In this document: piece after piece, positions 23,719 to 35,500 of the stretch
How positions within the stretch are numbered: the first letter of the stretch is position 1
How the letters are laid out: each line of letters starts with the position of its first letter
NCBI RefSeq assembly: GCF_018812025.1
Contig: NC_063044.1
Location: 70,512,283 to 70,576,282, forward strand
Length of the DNA: 64,000 nucleotides
From: Megalobrama amblycephala
Taxonomy: Eukaryota > Chordata > Actinopteri > Cypriniformes > Xenocyprididae
Reading direction: 5' to 3'
Position numbers and translations under genes: made by a program
Notes under the pieces: model-generated
What the model was told of the DNA's origin: nothing
Seen by the model: the letters and a program-made list of their open reading frames with translations, nothing else
Database searches by the model: none

Positions 23719-24319
23719 TTAAAGGGGTGTTTCACTGTTTTTTTAACATGTCATAATGCTTAGTTTAAAAAAAACAAAACTGTATTTTTCATATATTTTA
23801 CCTTTATTCTACACTGCTGTTTCCCTTCTCCTAAAAACGCTCTGTTCAGTTCCTGGTTCTATGAAGCCCGTCCCTCAGAAATAAGCAATGGACTGAGATT
23901 GGTTAGCTGGCCCAGTGTATTGTGATTCGCTGTCCAGAATATGTTGTCACTAGAGCCGTTGAAAAACGATATTTAACGGCATTGGTTGTCATGATTCACG
24001 TTGTCCGGAAACATTTAAACATTGTTCCTTGAAGTCCAGCATCCCTAATAAGAACACTTGTATGCGCTCGACATGGCCTCGCCCACTTTGTTGCGTGTTC
24101 CCGTGGGCAGCGTTTATGTTAATTGCAGGGTTTATGATGTCACCAACCCGGAAAGATGCTCGTTGTAGGCATTAAACTGCCATAACTATAAAAGACAATA
24201 TCTCTGTTTGCATTGAACTTTCAGCACTGTAACTTTGCAGATGTTGTTTATGCTCAAGCAGCAACATTACACACTAACTAAAGTTAAAAAAGTGAAATCG
24301 CAATGAACCACCCCTTTAA
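23719..24319. mobile_element. TTAA-flanked non-autonomous DNA element
   Basis: TTAA at 23719-23722 and 24316-24319. The left end continues AGGGGTGTTTCACTG and the right end reads CAATGAACCACCCCT, inverted relatives; 'gttttttt' and 'aaaaaagtgaaat' match further in. No ORF. Confidence 0.6.
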
Positions 24320-24454
24320 CATTTAACATTTAAAGTATATTAGATCCGCTCTGACGGACAACAAAAAAAGCTAACTTCCATCCATATATCAGGGATTCTC
24401 TGTTTTTACTGTTATTTTTATTTCATATGCATTCCATTTTTATTCTTATGTATT

Positions 24455-24532
24455 TGGTTCTTCTTTATGTAAAGCACTTTGAATTACCATTGTATGAAAT
24501 GTGCTATACAAATAAAATTGCCTTGCCTATAT
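24455..24532 (+). repeat. LINE-type 3' tail
   Basis: The stretch 'gtaaagcactttgaatt' to 'tgctatacaaataaaattg' is the characteristic 3' tail text of fish LINE/SINE elements. Only the tail is present. Confidence 0.55.
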
Positions 24533-24714
24533 GTAAATGTAGTAATTCATTCTCAGAAAAATTTAATTTATAAAATAGATAACTATTTAAATAGTATGTT
24601 TAATTTCCTCTTGACATGAGAATTAAACTGCAGATGTGTTTTGTTTTCCATAGTGAAAAGCTGTCCAGGTCATTCTGGCTCCTGAATATCAGACCAGAGA
24701 GGAGTTTCTACAGT

Positions 24715-25937
24715 GTGAGTTACTATGAAAACACACACTAAGATCTAGTGGAAAGTTTTACACTAAATTAATTGTTCAATGTTGTGTTTTTAAAATGCAC
24801 TGGCTGCAGCAAATTGATGAATAAATTATGAAAGTCATAAACAAACATTCATTATGAATAGATGCATTTATGACTGAAAATGAATAAAAAATAAAAAATA
24901 CAGTAGAAAAAAAAAAAACATTACTATCTGTGATTTGTTTCCTTCATGGTTTTGTTTGTAATGCAAATCACTAATTATCAAGCTATAGCATGATGACACA
25001 GTGCTGTTATTGAAGGTCAAACTGTTACAAGTAAACAAATGTAGGCCTATATCTCTGTATATAAACCTTAATTCATTCATACATATCTCTATTAACATAT
25101 CTCTATTAATATATCTATTAACATATTAACATGTTGATCTAAAAAAATATATACTAGCGCTAGGCTCAGAGATGAGCATGCATGATTTAAACAGAGATTG
25201 CATATAAGTGCTTAACTTTGTTTCATAATTATCATTATGACCCGAAAACAGGCAGCTTACATTAATAAACATTTAATTTCTAAATAAAAAAAAAAAAATT
25301 ATAATCTGAACTAGTCTCACATTAATCAGTAAATTCATTAGAGTAGTGCTGAATTTAGGCAGGATAGGTCAGTTGCTGGTCACAGGATTGAAACAAATAT
25401 TGGACAATCGATCAGGTGCAGCTTTCAGCTCAGATATAGACAGATTCGTAATCGAATCCACACACAAATCTCAATGACAGTGATACAGAAACTACAACAT
25501 TCACACACACAGAGTGATGTTCAATAGGCTCACAATGTAAATCTCCTTAAAAAAAAACTTTCAACATATTTAAGATTTTGCTTATTTCTGTCTTATTAAT
25601 CAAATAAGTTTTATTGAAAAAGTTCATAGTGTTTTTGTATGTTTAAGTTTATTTGTTTTCCATAGGCCTTTAATTTGCAAGATGTTAAATAACATGCATT
25701 TTTTTAAAAAGTAAAATAAAGAAATTATGAGGCTCTAACTAAAAAAAAACAAACAAACAAAAAAAACTAATCAGTTATCAAAATAGTTGCTAGTTGTTGC
25801 CATAATGAAATTGTTCTTGATGAGTTCAATTGGAATAAGGTTTTGTTGATGATTTTGCCTGTTAGAGGTCAAATCACTTTTCAAAACACAACATGATGGA
25901 AGGCCACAAATAATTGTGATGTATTAATCTCCATCAG
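24715..25937. other. Intron 5 of finTRIM copy 1; no other feature
   Basis: AT-rich intron with poly-A tracts (24908-24920, 25286-25299). No gene or clear transposon boundary seen. Confidence 0.5.
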
Positions 25938-26481
25938 ATTCCCGTCTGTTGACTGTGGATCTGAACTCAGTGAATAAAGGGCTCCATCTGTCTGAGGGAA
26001 ACACAGTGATCACTGTCGCTGACAAACTCCAGCATTATCCTGATCATCCAGACAGATTTGATTGTTGGATGGAGGCGTTGTGCAGAGAGAGTTTGACTGG
26101 ACGCTGTTACTGGGAGGTGGAGTGGAGTGGAGATGGGAGATCAGGATTGGAAACATCAGTGACGTATAAGACCATCAGCAGGAAGGGAATGGCAGCTGAG
26201 ATTTTAGGTGGACGTAACAATCTGTCATGGACTCTATTCTGCTCTCCAGACTATTGCTCATTCTGGCACAATAACATTGAGACTGAACCTTCCCTGTAGT
26301 CAGTGTCTCCAGTAGAATAGGAGTGTATGTGGATCACAGCGCAGGGATTTTGTCCTTCTACAGCGTCTCAGACACAATGAGCCTCATCCACAGAGTCCAG
26401 ACCACATTCACTCAGCCGCTCTATGCCATGTTTGGATTTGATGATAATACAACAGTGAAACTGTGTCAACTGACCAATTAA

Positions 26482-27311
26482 TCAATCATATAGAGGTTGT
26501 ATAGATTGTTTTGTAATCACATGATGAACCATCTGAACACTTAAATCACTGATTAAGAGTAAACCTTCTAATCATTTGTGCAGGAAATAGGTGTGGGAAT
26601 CTTTAGGCACCCCACGATCCGATCCGATTCCAAAACTATTCTTGGCAACAGGATTCACAGTGTGTGAATAACCTAAACCCCCATGATTGAAAAACATTAA
26701 CAAATGAATCGAATACAAAACCTATTTTCTTACCCTACTTTCTACTTGTCCTTGTCTTTTCACATAGTTCATCATTCTGACAGGTTTAAAATAGATATTA
26801 CCCTCAATGATTAATCACATAAAATTTGTCCTGATCTTTAACCCTAATAAGATTTTTTTTCTCAATGTCAGTCGCGCTTGAAATATTTTTACTTGTTTTT
26901 CATCAGTGCATTTTATAACAATACAAAGAGCAACGTGAAACATTTTACCTTTTATTTGTTCACCATTAAATGTTTTTTTGGTTACACTTTATATTGTATT
27001 ACTTAAATAAGTACTGAGTACTATTAATTAACTACATGTACTTACTATAGAGTTACAGTTAGGGTTAGGGTTTGGTTTAGGGTTAATTACTTGTAATTAT
27101 GCATCATTTACTGTTATTACTTCAATAAATACATGTAGTAATGTGTAACTACGGCACTGAAATAAAATGTTAGCGATTTTTTAAAATTATTGTGCACTCA
27201 TGATTTTTCTAGAATAATTTTTGTTGCTGAATTATCCACAAACCTACTTAATAATAGTATTTTTGCCAAAGATTATGAATATAGCCTTCTCCTTACTGTG
27301 GCAGTTTAAAT
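26482..27311. other. Spacer between finTRIM copies, with a MITE
   Basis: No gene. Bases about 26985-27170 form a MITE-like unit starting 'ggttacactttatattg' and ending with 'aataaaatgtta', and include 'agggttagggtttggtttag', a common hAT-MITE text in fish. Confidence 0.45.
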
Positions 27312-29609
27312 ACAATCTGATGGACGCCACTGGACGACTGCAGGACATGATCTGTCCTCAACATGATAAAATTCTGGAAATTGACTGCCGTACTGACCAG
27401 CGGTGTATCTGTATGCTGTGTTTGGTGGATGAACACAAAATCATGACACTGTATCAACTGCAGCAGCGAGGACAGAGAAACAGGTACTGCTTCATACTGG
27501 ATCTCAGTGACAGTTCATGTTGTTTCTCTCCACTTTCATTATGTGCTTTTCTCTCAATCAGGATAACCAATGTAATTAAATGTGTTCACTCAGATTTCTC
27601 AGATGTACTATTATTTCTGTTTTCTGCAGAGTCATTTTGGTAGAGAACACAGAGAAACATCCAGCAGAGAATCCAGCAGAGAGAGAAAGATCTTCAGCAG
27701 CTGAGAGAGGCTGTGGCGTCTCATAAGGTGAGTTTGGAGAAGAAGAGAAGTTTGAGTCTCAGTTTGGACTTTCCTCCAGTGCTGGAGCTCTTCTAGTCCC
27801 ACTGAAGCCACTGTGTGATTGTGATGTGTGTAACAGCGCTCTGCACAGACCGCAGTGGAGGACAGTGAGAGGATCTTCACTGAGCTCATCCGCTCCATTG
27901 AGAGATGTCGCTCTGAGGTGATTCAGCTGATCAGAGATCAGGAACGAGCTGCAGTGAGTCGAGCTGAAGAACGACTGGAGCGACTGGAGCAGGAGATCAA
28001 TGATCTGAGGAGGAGAGACGCTGAGATGAAGCAGCTTTCACAAACATAGGATCATGTTCATTTCCTTCCAGGTAACACAGATCTTCTCAAACACTGAGGA
28101 CTTTAACAAGCTTCTGGAATTACAGGGAGTTTGTGTTTGTGTTTTTGTGTCTGTAGAGTTTGTCGTCTGTCTCTCTCTCTGGATCTACAGACGGCTTCAC
28201 TGTCAGTTCTCATCTGTCTTTTGATGAAGTAGTGAAATCTGTCTCTCAACTCAGAGATGAAACTACTGCAGTTCTGCAGCGAGAAGACAGAAAAGATATC
28301 TGAAAGAGGTAAATTAATTTATTCTCAGAAATGAGTTCAGCACCATTCAATTAAATAATAAATAGTTTAATTTCTTCATGAGGAATTAAACTGCAGATGT
28401 GTTTTGTTGTCTGTAGTGAAAACCGTCCAGGTCATTCTGGCTGCCTGAATATCAGACCAGAGAAGGAGTTTCTACAGTGTGAGTTACTATGAAAACACAC
28501 ACAAGTCTAAAATGCCAGTCTAGTGAGAGAGTTTGACTGTTTTGCTCTGAAAATAAATGGCATTATTCAGTTCAAGAATTTTTTTTTTACTTAAAATACA
28601 ATGGTCTGTAACAAACTAAAATGAAAATAATTATAAACAGACTGCTTTACAGTTTATAGATGTATCTGTGACACTACATTTACACGGGGCAAACAATATT
28701 TTGAATTTGGACTGCAGTACCTATTTTGAACACTGGGTGTCATTCCTACATAGAGCCCCTTTAAAGGGAATTTCTTTCTTCAATGAAACACAAAGTAATA
28801 TATTTTGACCAAATGCCTTAGTGTTTTAGTCCATACAGTGAAAGTCAATGTTTAACTCCAATGCTCTTCAAAACATGCACTTTTATGTTCCACAAAAGAA
28901 AGAAAGTTATAATTTGACAGCATGAGGGTGAGTAAATGATGACAGAATTTACAGTTTGGGGTGAACTATTTCATTAATAGAGCAACAAAGAGAGCTCGTG
29001 CAATATTTTTAACTAAAAATATTCATTTTGATGGAATATTTGATGTAAATTTCATTTTTATATTTATCTCCACCAGATTCCCATCTGTTGACTCTGGATC
29101 CAAACTCAGTGAATAATTGGCTCCATCTGTCTGACGGAAACAAAACGATCACTGTCGCCGACAAAAAACAACAGTATCCTGATCATTCAGACAGATTTGA
29201 TTATTGGATGGAGGCGTTGTGTAGAGAGAGTGTGACTGGACGCTGTTACTGGGAGGTGGAGTGGAGTGGAGATATAGGAGTGGGTATAGCAGTGACATAT
29301 AAGAGCATCAGGAGGAAGGGAAATAGTAAAGAGAATTTACCTGGACGTAATAATCAGTCCTGGAGACTGAGTTGCACTCCTGACTATTGCTATTTCTGTC
29401 ACAATAACATTGAGACTGAACTCCCTGTAGTGTCCAGCAGTTTAATAGGAGTGTATGTGGATCACAGCGCAGGGATTTTGTCCTTCTACAGCGTCTCAGA
29501 CACAATGAGCCTCATCCACAGAGTCCAGACCACATTCACTCAGCCGCTCTATCCCATGTTTAGATTAAATATTCACTCGATGGTGAAACTGTGTCCTCTG
29601 ACTAATTAA
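27312..29609 (+). pseudogene. finTRIM copy 2: 5'-truncated pseudogene with intact B30.2 exon
   Basis: Homology to copy 1 begins abruptly inside the B-box part (27312), so the RING and first zinc segment are missing. Traceable exons: 27312-27483, 27630-27727, 27837-28071, 28157-28308, 28417-28478 and 29077-29609. Lesions seen directly: one base lost in 'gaacacaaaatcatg' (about 27440); exon 2 is 98 bp and out of frame; TAG at 28047-28049 where copy 1 has CAG; exon 3 has an extra base before its donor; exon 4 carries extra bases near 28260; exon 5 is 62 bp where 60 is expected. The PRY-SPRY exon is fully open, with 'LTLDPNSVNNWLHLSDGN', 'GRCYWEVEWSGD' and 'GVYVDHSAGILSFYS'. No functional TRIM product is possible from this locus as it stands. 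Confidence 0.8.
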
Positions 29610-29847
29610 ATATAGAGATTTTGTTTACAAGTTCTTGTTCGTGAGCTTCTAGCTAAAATTACAATGTATATGTGCCCTAACTCTCATTAACTCTAAGCCA
29701 ATAAAGATTTATGTTTTTGGGAGTGATAACTGATTTATAATTCTTGTTCAAAGGACATAAAACAAAGCATTGAAGTATAACATGGTTATAATTTGTTTTG
29801 CTAATGATGACAGGCATACATGACTGCGTATGATGTGTTTTTATCAG

Positions 29848-30231
29848 ATTTCCATCCATTGTCTTTGAATCCAAACACAGTGCATCAACATTTCCATCTG
29901 TCCAAGGGCAACACCGTGATCACTCACACCGGCACAAATTACAGATATCCTGACCATCAGGAGTCAGGACTGGTTTGATCATGCTCAGGCATTGTGTTGG
30001 GAGAGTATCAGTGGACGCTGTTACTGGGAGGTCGAGTACAGCGGCAGTGAGGGTGTCCATAAAACATTGGCATATAAGAGCATCAAAAGGAAGGAAATGA
30101 GAAATTATAGTAGATTTGGATATAATAATCAGTCCTGGAGATTGTACTGTTCTAACTCCAGATGCTCATTCAGACAGATTATCATACGGACTGAACTCCC
30201 TGTAGTGCCCAGCTGTACTACAGAGTTTTAG
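29848..30231 (+). pseudogene. Degenerate finTRIM B30.2 exon fragment
   Basis: After an acceptor-like 'tttttatcag' (ends 29847) the sequence follows the PRY-SPRY exon pattern ('catccattgtctttgaatcc', 'GRCYWEVEYSG', 'NNQSWRLYC', 'ELPVVPS') but has extra bases near 29960, and it stops at 30231, before the conserved SPRY 3' tract. It lies 240 bp after copy 2 in the same orientation. It is more diverged than the other B30.2 exons and is probably an older duplicate. Confidence 0.7.
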
Positions 30232-30919
30232 CAAATTAATCATTTAATGTTTGTAATGTATGAGTAGAAACACTACACAGAAAAACTAATATTGTTGGCC
30301 AATGTGTAATAGCATAGCAAGCAACATAACATAAGTGATAGGCCCTATATTTTATTATTTGCCTACTATTATTACGATATGAGTAAGTTGCATACATGCC
30401 TTTATCTTTTGCATGTTTTCCCCTCTTCCTTTTTATTTATTTATGTTACTTAAATCGGCCTCCGGTGGCTTAGACCTTTTGCCTTACCATAATTTAGTGC
30501 TGATTTAGAACTTGTCCCGCTGTCCCTACAGACGTCACCTCATCCCTTCTTCTCGTATACTTTTGAGTGAGTTGTCTTCTGTGGGTGCACACTCGACTCC
30601 CTCCCGACCAGGTTAATTTACCCACCAAGTGACATGATATCATTGACGTTGCATGCAAATGAGTGGTAAAAACCCGATTGTGCATTCGTTTATTTGATTG
30701 TTTGCCGTTGCCCATGTCGTCCAGGCCTAAATCTGTCACTGACTGGTTTTAAGGAAAAAGTTAGGCTACTCAGCTTAGTACATTTTCACAGCGTCCACAG
30801 TTTCTAGAGCATCCATATTTCAACCCAGTGCCATGACAACACCGGCCCTCGCGGCCAAATAAACAGACCGGCCCACCGGGAACCTATTAGCCAATCCGGG
30901 CCTGTATATATTATATATA
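30232..30919. other. No gene seen
   Basis: Spacer with a (ta)n run near 30905-30925. Bases about 30840-30895 ('gaccggcccaccgggaac') look like the edge of a DNA transposon. The minus-strand open frame at 30494-30739 shows no known domain. Confidence 0.4.
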
Positions 30920-31945
30920 TATATACCCTATGTTGCCAAAAGTTTTCAGATGCCTGCCTTTACGTACACATGAACTTTAATGACATTCCTTTCTTAATCC
31001 GTAGGGTTTAATATGGATTTGCAGGCCAGTCAAGGTCCTCCACACCAAACTTGCTCATCCATTTCTTTATGGACCTTGCTTGGTGCACTGGTGCACAGTC
31101 ATGTTGGAACAGGAAGGGGTCATCCCCAAACTGTTCCCACAAAGTGGGGAGCATGGAATTGTCCAAAATGTCTTGGTATGCTGAAGCATTAAGAGTTCCT
31201 TTCACTGGAACTAAGGGTCCAAGCTCAACCCCTGAAAAACAAGCCCACACCATAAACCCCCTCCACCAAACTTTACACTTGGCACAATGCAGTCAGGACT
31301 AATATCAGATTGCCAGACAGAGAAGCGTGATTGGTCACTCCAGAGAACACATCTCCACTGCTCTAGAGTCCAGTGACGGCGTGCTTTACACCATTGCATC
31401 CAACGCTTTGCATTGCACTTGGTGATGTAAGGCTTGGATGCAGCTGCTCGGCCATGGAAACCCATTCCATGAAGCTCTCTACACACTGTTCTTGAGATAA
31501 TCTGAAGGACACATGAAGTTTGGAGGTCTGTAGCTACTGACTCTGCAGAAAGTTGGCGACTTCTCCGCACTGTGTGCTTCAGCACGAGCTGACCCCGTTC
31601 TGTGATTTAACGTGGCCTACCACTTTGTGGCTGAGTTGATGTTGTTCCCAATTGCTTCCACTTTGTTATGATACCACTAACAGTTGACCGTGGAATATTT
31701 TTAGTAGTGAGGAAATTTCACGAATGGACTTATTGCACAGGTGGCAACCTATCACTGTACCACGACTGAATTCACTGAGCTCCTGAGAGTGACCCATTCT
31801 TTCACAAATGTTTGTAGAAGCAGTCTCCATGCCTAGGTTTTTATGATTTTTGATTGTATACACCTGTGGCCATGGAAGTGATTGAACACCCAGATTCAAT
31901 GATTTGGAGGGGTGTCCCAATACTTTTGGCAATATAGCGTATATA
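30920..31945 (-). mobile_element. Tc1-like transposon, inactive (minus strand)
   Basis: Inverted ends: 'tgttgccaaaagttttcaga' on the left and 'cccaatacttttggcaatat' on the right, in a TA-rich flank. Minus-strand segments encode a Tc1-type transposase in pieces: an N-terminal part with 'ERMGHSQELSEFSRG' (31800 region), a middle with 'VLWSDQSRFSVWQSD', and a C-terminal part with '[12 protein letters not shown]' followed by a broken 'DLDWPANP' segment. The first two acidic DDE positions can be seen in these texts; frameshifts separate the three pieces, and the last catalytic region is damaged. Confidence 0.8.
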
Positions 31946-32489
31946 TATGCAGTCGACTCACCTATGTTTCTCGACAGTTTTCAGCATCCCTCCACCACCC
32001 CGTCTCTTCATACTCACCTGGTTACTTTCCTAACCAGAGAAACGGGGAAGTACTCTTGGTTCAGGCCAAATATAATTTGTATGTTTTTGTACAGTATGGT
32101 ATAGCGGAGACTTTTTCTTGAGTCTTTTTATAAATATTTGTGTTCTCTCATGTGATCATGTGGGTTTGATCCAAGGTTTTGAGAGACTTAACAGAGTGTC
32201 AATGCTATTCAACTTTGAGTGCATTTTGTTAAACGTTAACCTGAAGTTGAGTCCTGACCTGAATCACAACAACCAAAGGTTATCAGAAACTCCACCCTAT
32301 TACAACACTGACCAGGAAGAGACTGTCTCATTATTTCTCCTTTCTGTCAAACCAACTCTTGCGTCTCAAATCAGTGATCAGTGGAGAATAAAGAGGAACA
32401 TTTCCAAGAAGGATTTTTGAGGTGTTTGTTTTTGAACAGACAGCAGATCTTTGTGATTCCTGTGGTTTTTCATTTTTGCAACATCATTC
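31946..32489. other. Upstream region of the intact TRIM gene
   Basis: No coding feature supported; it immediately precedes the ISRE and ATG of the TRIM gene at 32.5 kb. Confidence 0.45.
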
Positions 32490-32503
32490 AGAAAGTGAAA
32501 GTA
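32490..32503 (+). promoter_or_regulatory. ISRE upstream of the intact TRIM gene
   Basis: The sequence 'agaaagtgaaagta' contains GAAAGTGAAA (32491-32500), an exact match to the interferon-stimulated response element core GAAANNGAAA, the site of IRF and ISGF3 binding. It is only about 35 bp before the ATG at 32536, so it would lie in a core promoter or very short leader. This supports interferon inducibility but was not tested. Confidence 0.6.
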
Positions 32504-32535
32504 AAGTTTAGATTGCTGGAGCTCAAACAGTGAAA

Positions 32536-35500
32536 ATGGCTTCGGCATCTCAAGATAATTATATTTGTCCCGTGTGTCATGATATCTTCACAAATCCTCT
32601 TCTTTTAGCATGTAGTCACAGTGTCTGTAAAGAGTGTCTTCAACAGTTCTGGAGAACCAAGGAAATTCAGGAGTGTCCTGTCTGCAGGACAGCCTCAGAA
32701 CATGAACCTCCTCTTAATCTGGTGTTAAAAAACTTGTGTGAGTCGTTCCCGAAGGAGAGAAATGATAGGCATTCATCAGGATCTGAGGAGATATGCAGTT
32801 TACACAGTGAGAAACTCAAACTCTTCTGTCTGGACGACAAACAGTCTTTGTGTTTAGTGTGCAGAGATTCACAACAACATGAAAATCACACATTCAGACC
32901 CATCAGTGAAGTGACTTCATCATATAAGGTAAGACAGATTTATATGTAAGAATTTTAACATTTTAACATTACAAAATCTTTGGTGTCTTATAGATTTTCA
33001 CTTTACATTCCAGGAGGAGCTCAATACAGCACTGAAGTCCTTACAGGAGAAACTTCCACATAGTGAAAACATTAAAGAAGAGTTTGAGAAAACAGTTCAA
33101 CACATCAAGGTGAGGATAGATTAGAGCAGCTGAATTGGTTTGTCTGACATAATTTTCCATTATTGGCTGGAATCATAGAAACTAGAATAACAGAAATGTT
33201 TAATGCTCCTTAATGGTCAGTTTCAGCTCCTTTATTTATTCTAATGCAGAAATATTTTTTCTTTACTGTTTATGTTCATTTAAGACGTAACCAACTGTGA
33301 TGTAACCGAGAATTGTATGTATATGTATCTAAGTGCAATAAACGGGAAAATGAACTATATTTGACACTCGCGAGCTGTTTGAAAGGTGGCTTTATGTGCT
33401 CGCTCTGGGTATGACCACGAAGCCTGCAAGAATTATTAAAATTATGCGGAAAACCCACCAACCTGTGCCAGAATTCAGGCTCAATCTGTAACATCAACAA
33501 TGCCAATACTATTCAACCGGAGTGAATAAGATGATTGAGTGACAGGTGACGGGGTGTGTGTCAGTTCGCCGTTGGAGAGAAGAGAGAATGAGAACGTGCA
33601 GCTGGTATCTGTGTATCTGTGAGCTCCTTCACTGTGCGATTATGATCAGCTCTCCAAAATCTGCTGGAGCTGGCCTTTTTTAGGTCCAAATTTCAGGGTT
33701 TTTACTGGTCCTTTAATGATCGGATATCACAATTGGCTACCAAAATGCTGATCAGAGGTTTGAATATTAATTTAAATCGTAGATACACTTAGTAATGGAA
33801 TTTGATTTTAAAAGTATCAAGCACCAGCAGCCCATAATTCTGTTTAATATGAAATAAATGCATTTTCATTCAGATATGGTCACCAAGTTTTAGTTCTAAC
33901 GTTCATAAAGTTTATAAAAATGCTTAATTGACTAATGTTTCAGTTATTATGCTTTCAACTGATATCACATATGGATGTATCTTATTTATAAACCATTTAA
34001 AACTGTTGTTTTGTAAAAAATGGCTTATGGGATGTGTGTGTGTATTTGCCTCCTACAGAGACAGAACATCTACTGCTACAGTACTAGTACTTAAGAAAAA
34101 TAGAGTTGTAGTTAACTAACCCACATTTACCCACTCAGTCTTCATGCTGCTCCAGAATCAGTTGTGTCTTTGAGATGATTGAAGTGAATGTGGTTTGATT
34201 TCAGTCTCAAGCTGAGCACACAGAGCACCAGATTAAACAGCAGTTTGAGAAGCTTCATCAGTTTCTCAGAGATGAAGAAGAAGCTACAATCACTGCACTG
34301 AGGGAGGAAGAGGAGCAGAAGAAGCAGATGATGAAGGAGAAGCTGGAGGAGATGAACAGACACATCTCAGCTCTTTCACACACAATCAAAGACATGGAGG
34401 AGATGAAGAAAGCCAATGACGTCTGCTTTCTGAAGGTCTGATTTCACATCATTGATTAATTGATTGATGATTGATTGAGTTCTTGATGATAAATGGTGTG
34501 TTTGTTCTGCAGAAGTTTCCAGTCTCAGTGGAAAGGTGAGTGATCTGCTGGTGTCTCTGATCTCTCTGATTCTGATCCAAAGCCACTGCAGTTCTGACTC
34601 CTGAATGTTCTTCCAGAGTCCAGAACTCACAGCCGGATCCACAGATGGCTTCTGGAGCTTTGATTCATGTGTCACGTTACTTGGGCAACTTGCCGTTCAG
34701 AGTCTGGAAGAAGATGCAGGACATCGTCCAAAACAGTGAGTCTGACTGCAGAATATCTGTGCTCTTACACACAGACTGGAAATGATGGATGGAGACTTAA
34801 AATTGCTTAATCCCTAAAATCAGAGGGAAATGATAGGTGAATAACACTGATATAGAAGCACCTAACCCTGCTTATAAGCCTAAACTTGACATTAAATGAT
34901 TAAATGTAAACTTGTTCCTCAAATCTTATTGGTTGATTGGAATGTTAAGAGGGGGTGTTGCTCTAATTTATAGTAATATCTTCATTATTACTCAGAAGTC
35001 TAGTTTCAAATATAATAGATGTGGGAAGCTCTGCTGTGTGTTTGGCTGATGGCTGCTGTCAGTGGGAGGCTGGGTCCCCTTTTTTGTAGTCTTCCAGTCA
35101 CAAAAGTTTCTAGTTTTAGCATTGGTGACAAGCTTTGTTTGAGCACTGTGCAGATTTGCTGAAGTTAAAATTAGGAGATAAAATATAAAAGCTATAGAGC
35201 AAAGCGCAGAGCAGTAAGCAAAAGCGTCCAAACAGTAGCAAAGCTGGAAGTTAGCCCTGCTTTGCAAAGAATCTCTTTTCTTTTCTCTGTATAGAGACTT
35301 GGTCAACATGAAAACAGTCTCGTAAATGAGTGTGCTCAGTCAGTGCTGAACTGCTCGAATTCATTCAAGGGCAAGACAGATGTTCCACTGAAACTATTTC
35401 AAAAGGCCCCTGGGGCATATGGCATCCACAGCCGTAGTGACGCCGCTCGGATTGCTTCATATGAGACCACTTCTGCACTGGGTATATGGCAGAGTCTCAA

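Larger units (their letters stand above)
20515..26481 (+). pseudogene. finTRIM-type TRIM gene, copy 1, disrupted by two frameshifts
   Basis: Six coding exons can be traced: 20515-21102 (acceptor at 20510), 21257-21340, 21445-21678, 21758-21908, 24654-24714 and 25938-26481, all with GT/AG borders. Exon 1 encodes a C3HC4 RING (C15, C18, C30, H32, C35, C38, C54, C57 from the ATG) and two B-box-like zinc segments ('CDSCTGRKQKAVKSC', then 'CPQHGKMLEIYC' to 'CLVDEHKDHD'). Exons 2-4 are coiled coil; the last exon is PRY-SPRY. RING TRIMs are cytoplasmic E3 ubiquitin ligases. Exons 1-4 are intact. Exon 5 is 61 bp where the sister copy at 45470-45529 is 60: an extra base in 'gtgaaaagctgtcc' shifts the frame to a stop. 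The last exon has another extra base near 26288, giving a stop at 26297-26299 although the rest of the SPRY continues to 26481. A short RING/B-box/coiled-coil protein could still be made. A TTAA element sits in intron 4. Assembly error is an alternative. Confidence 0.75.
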
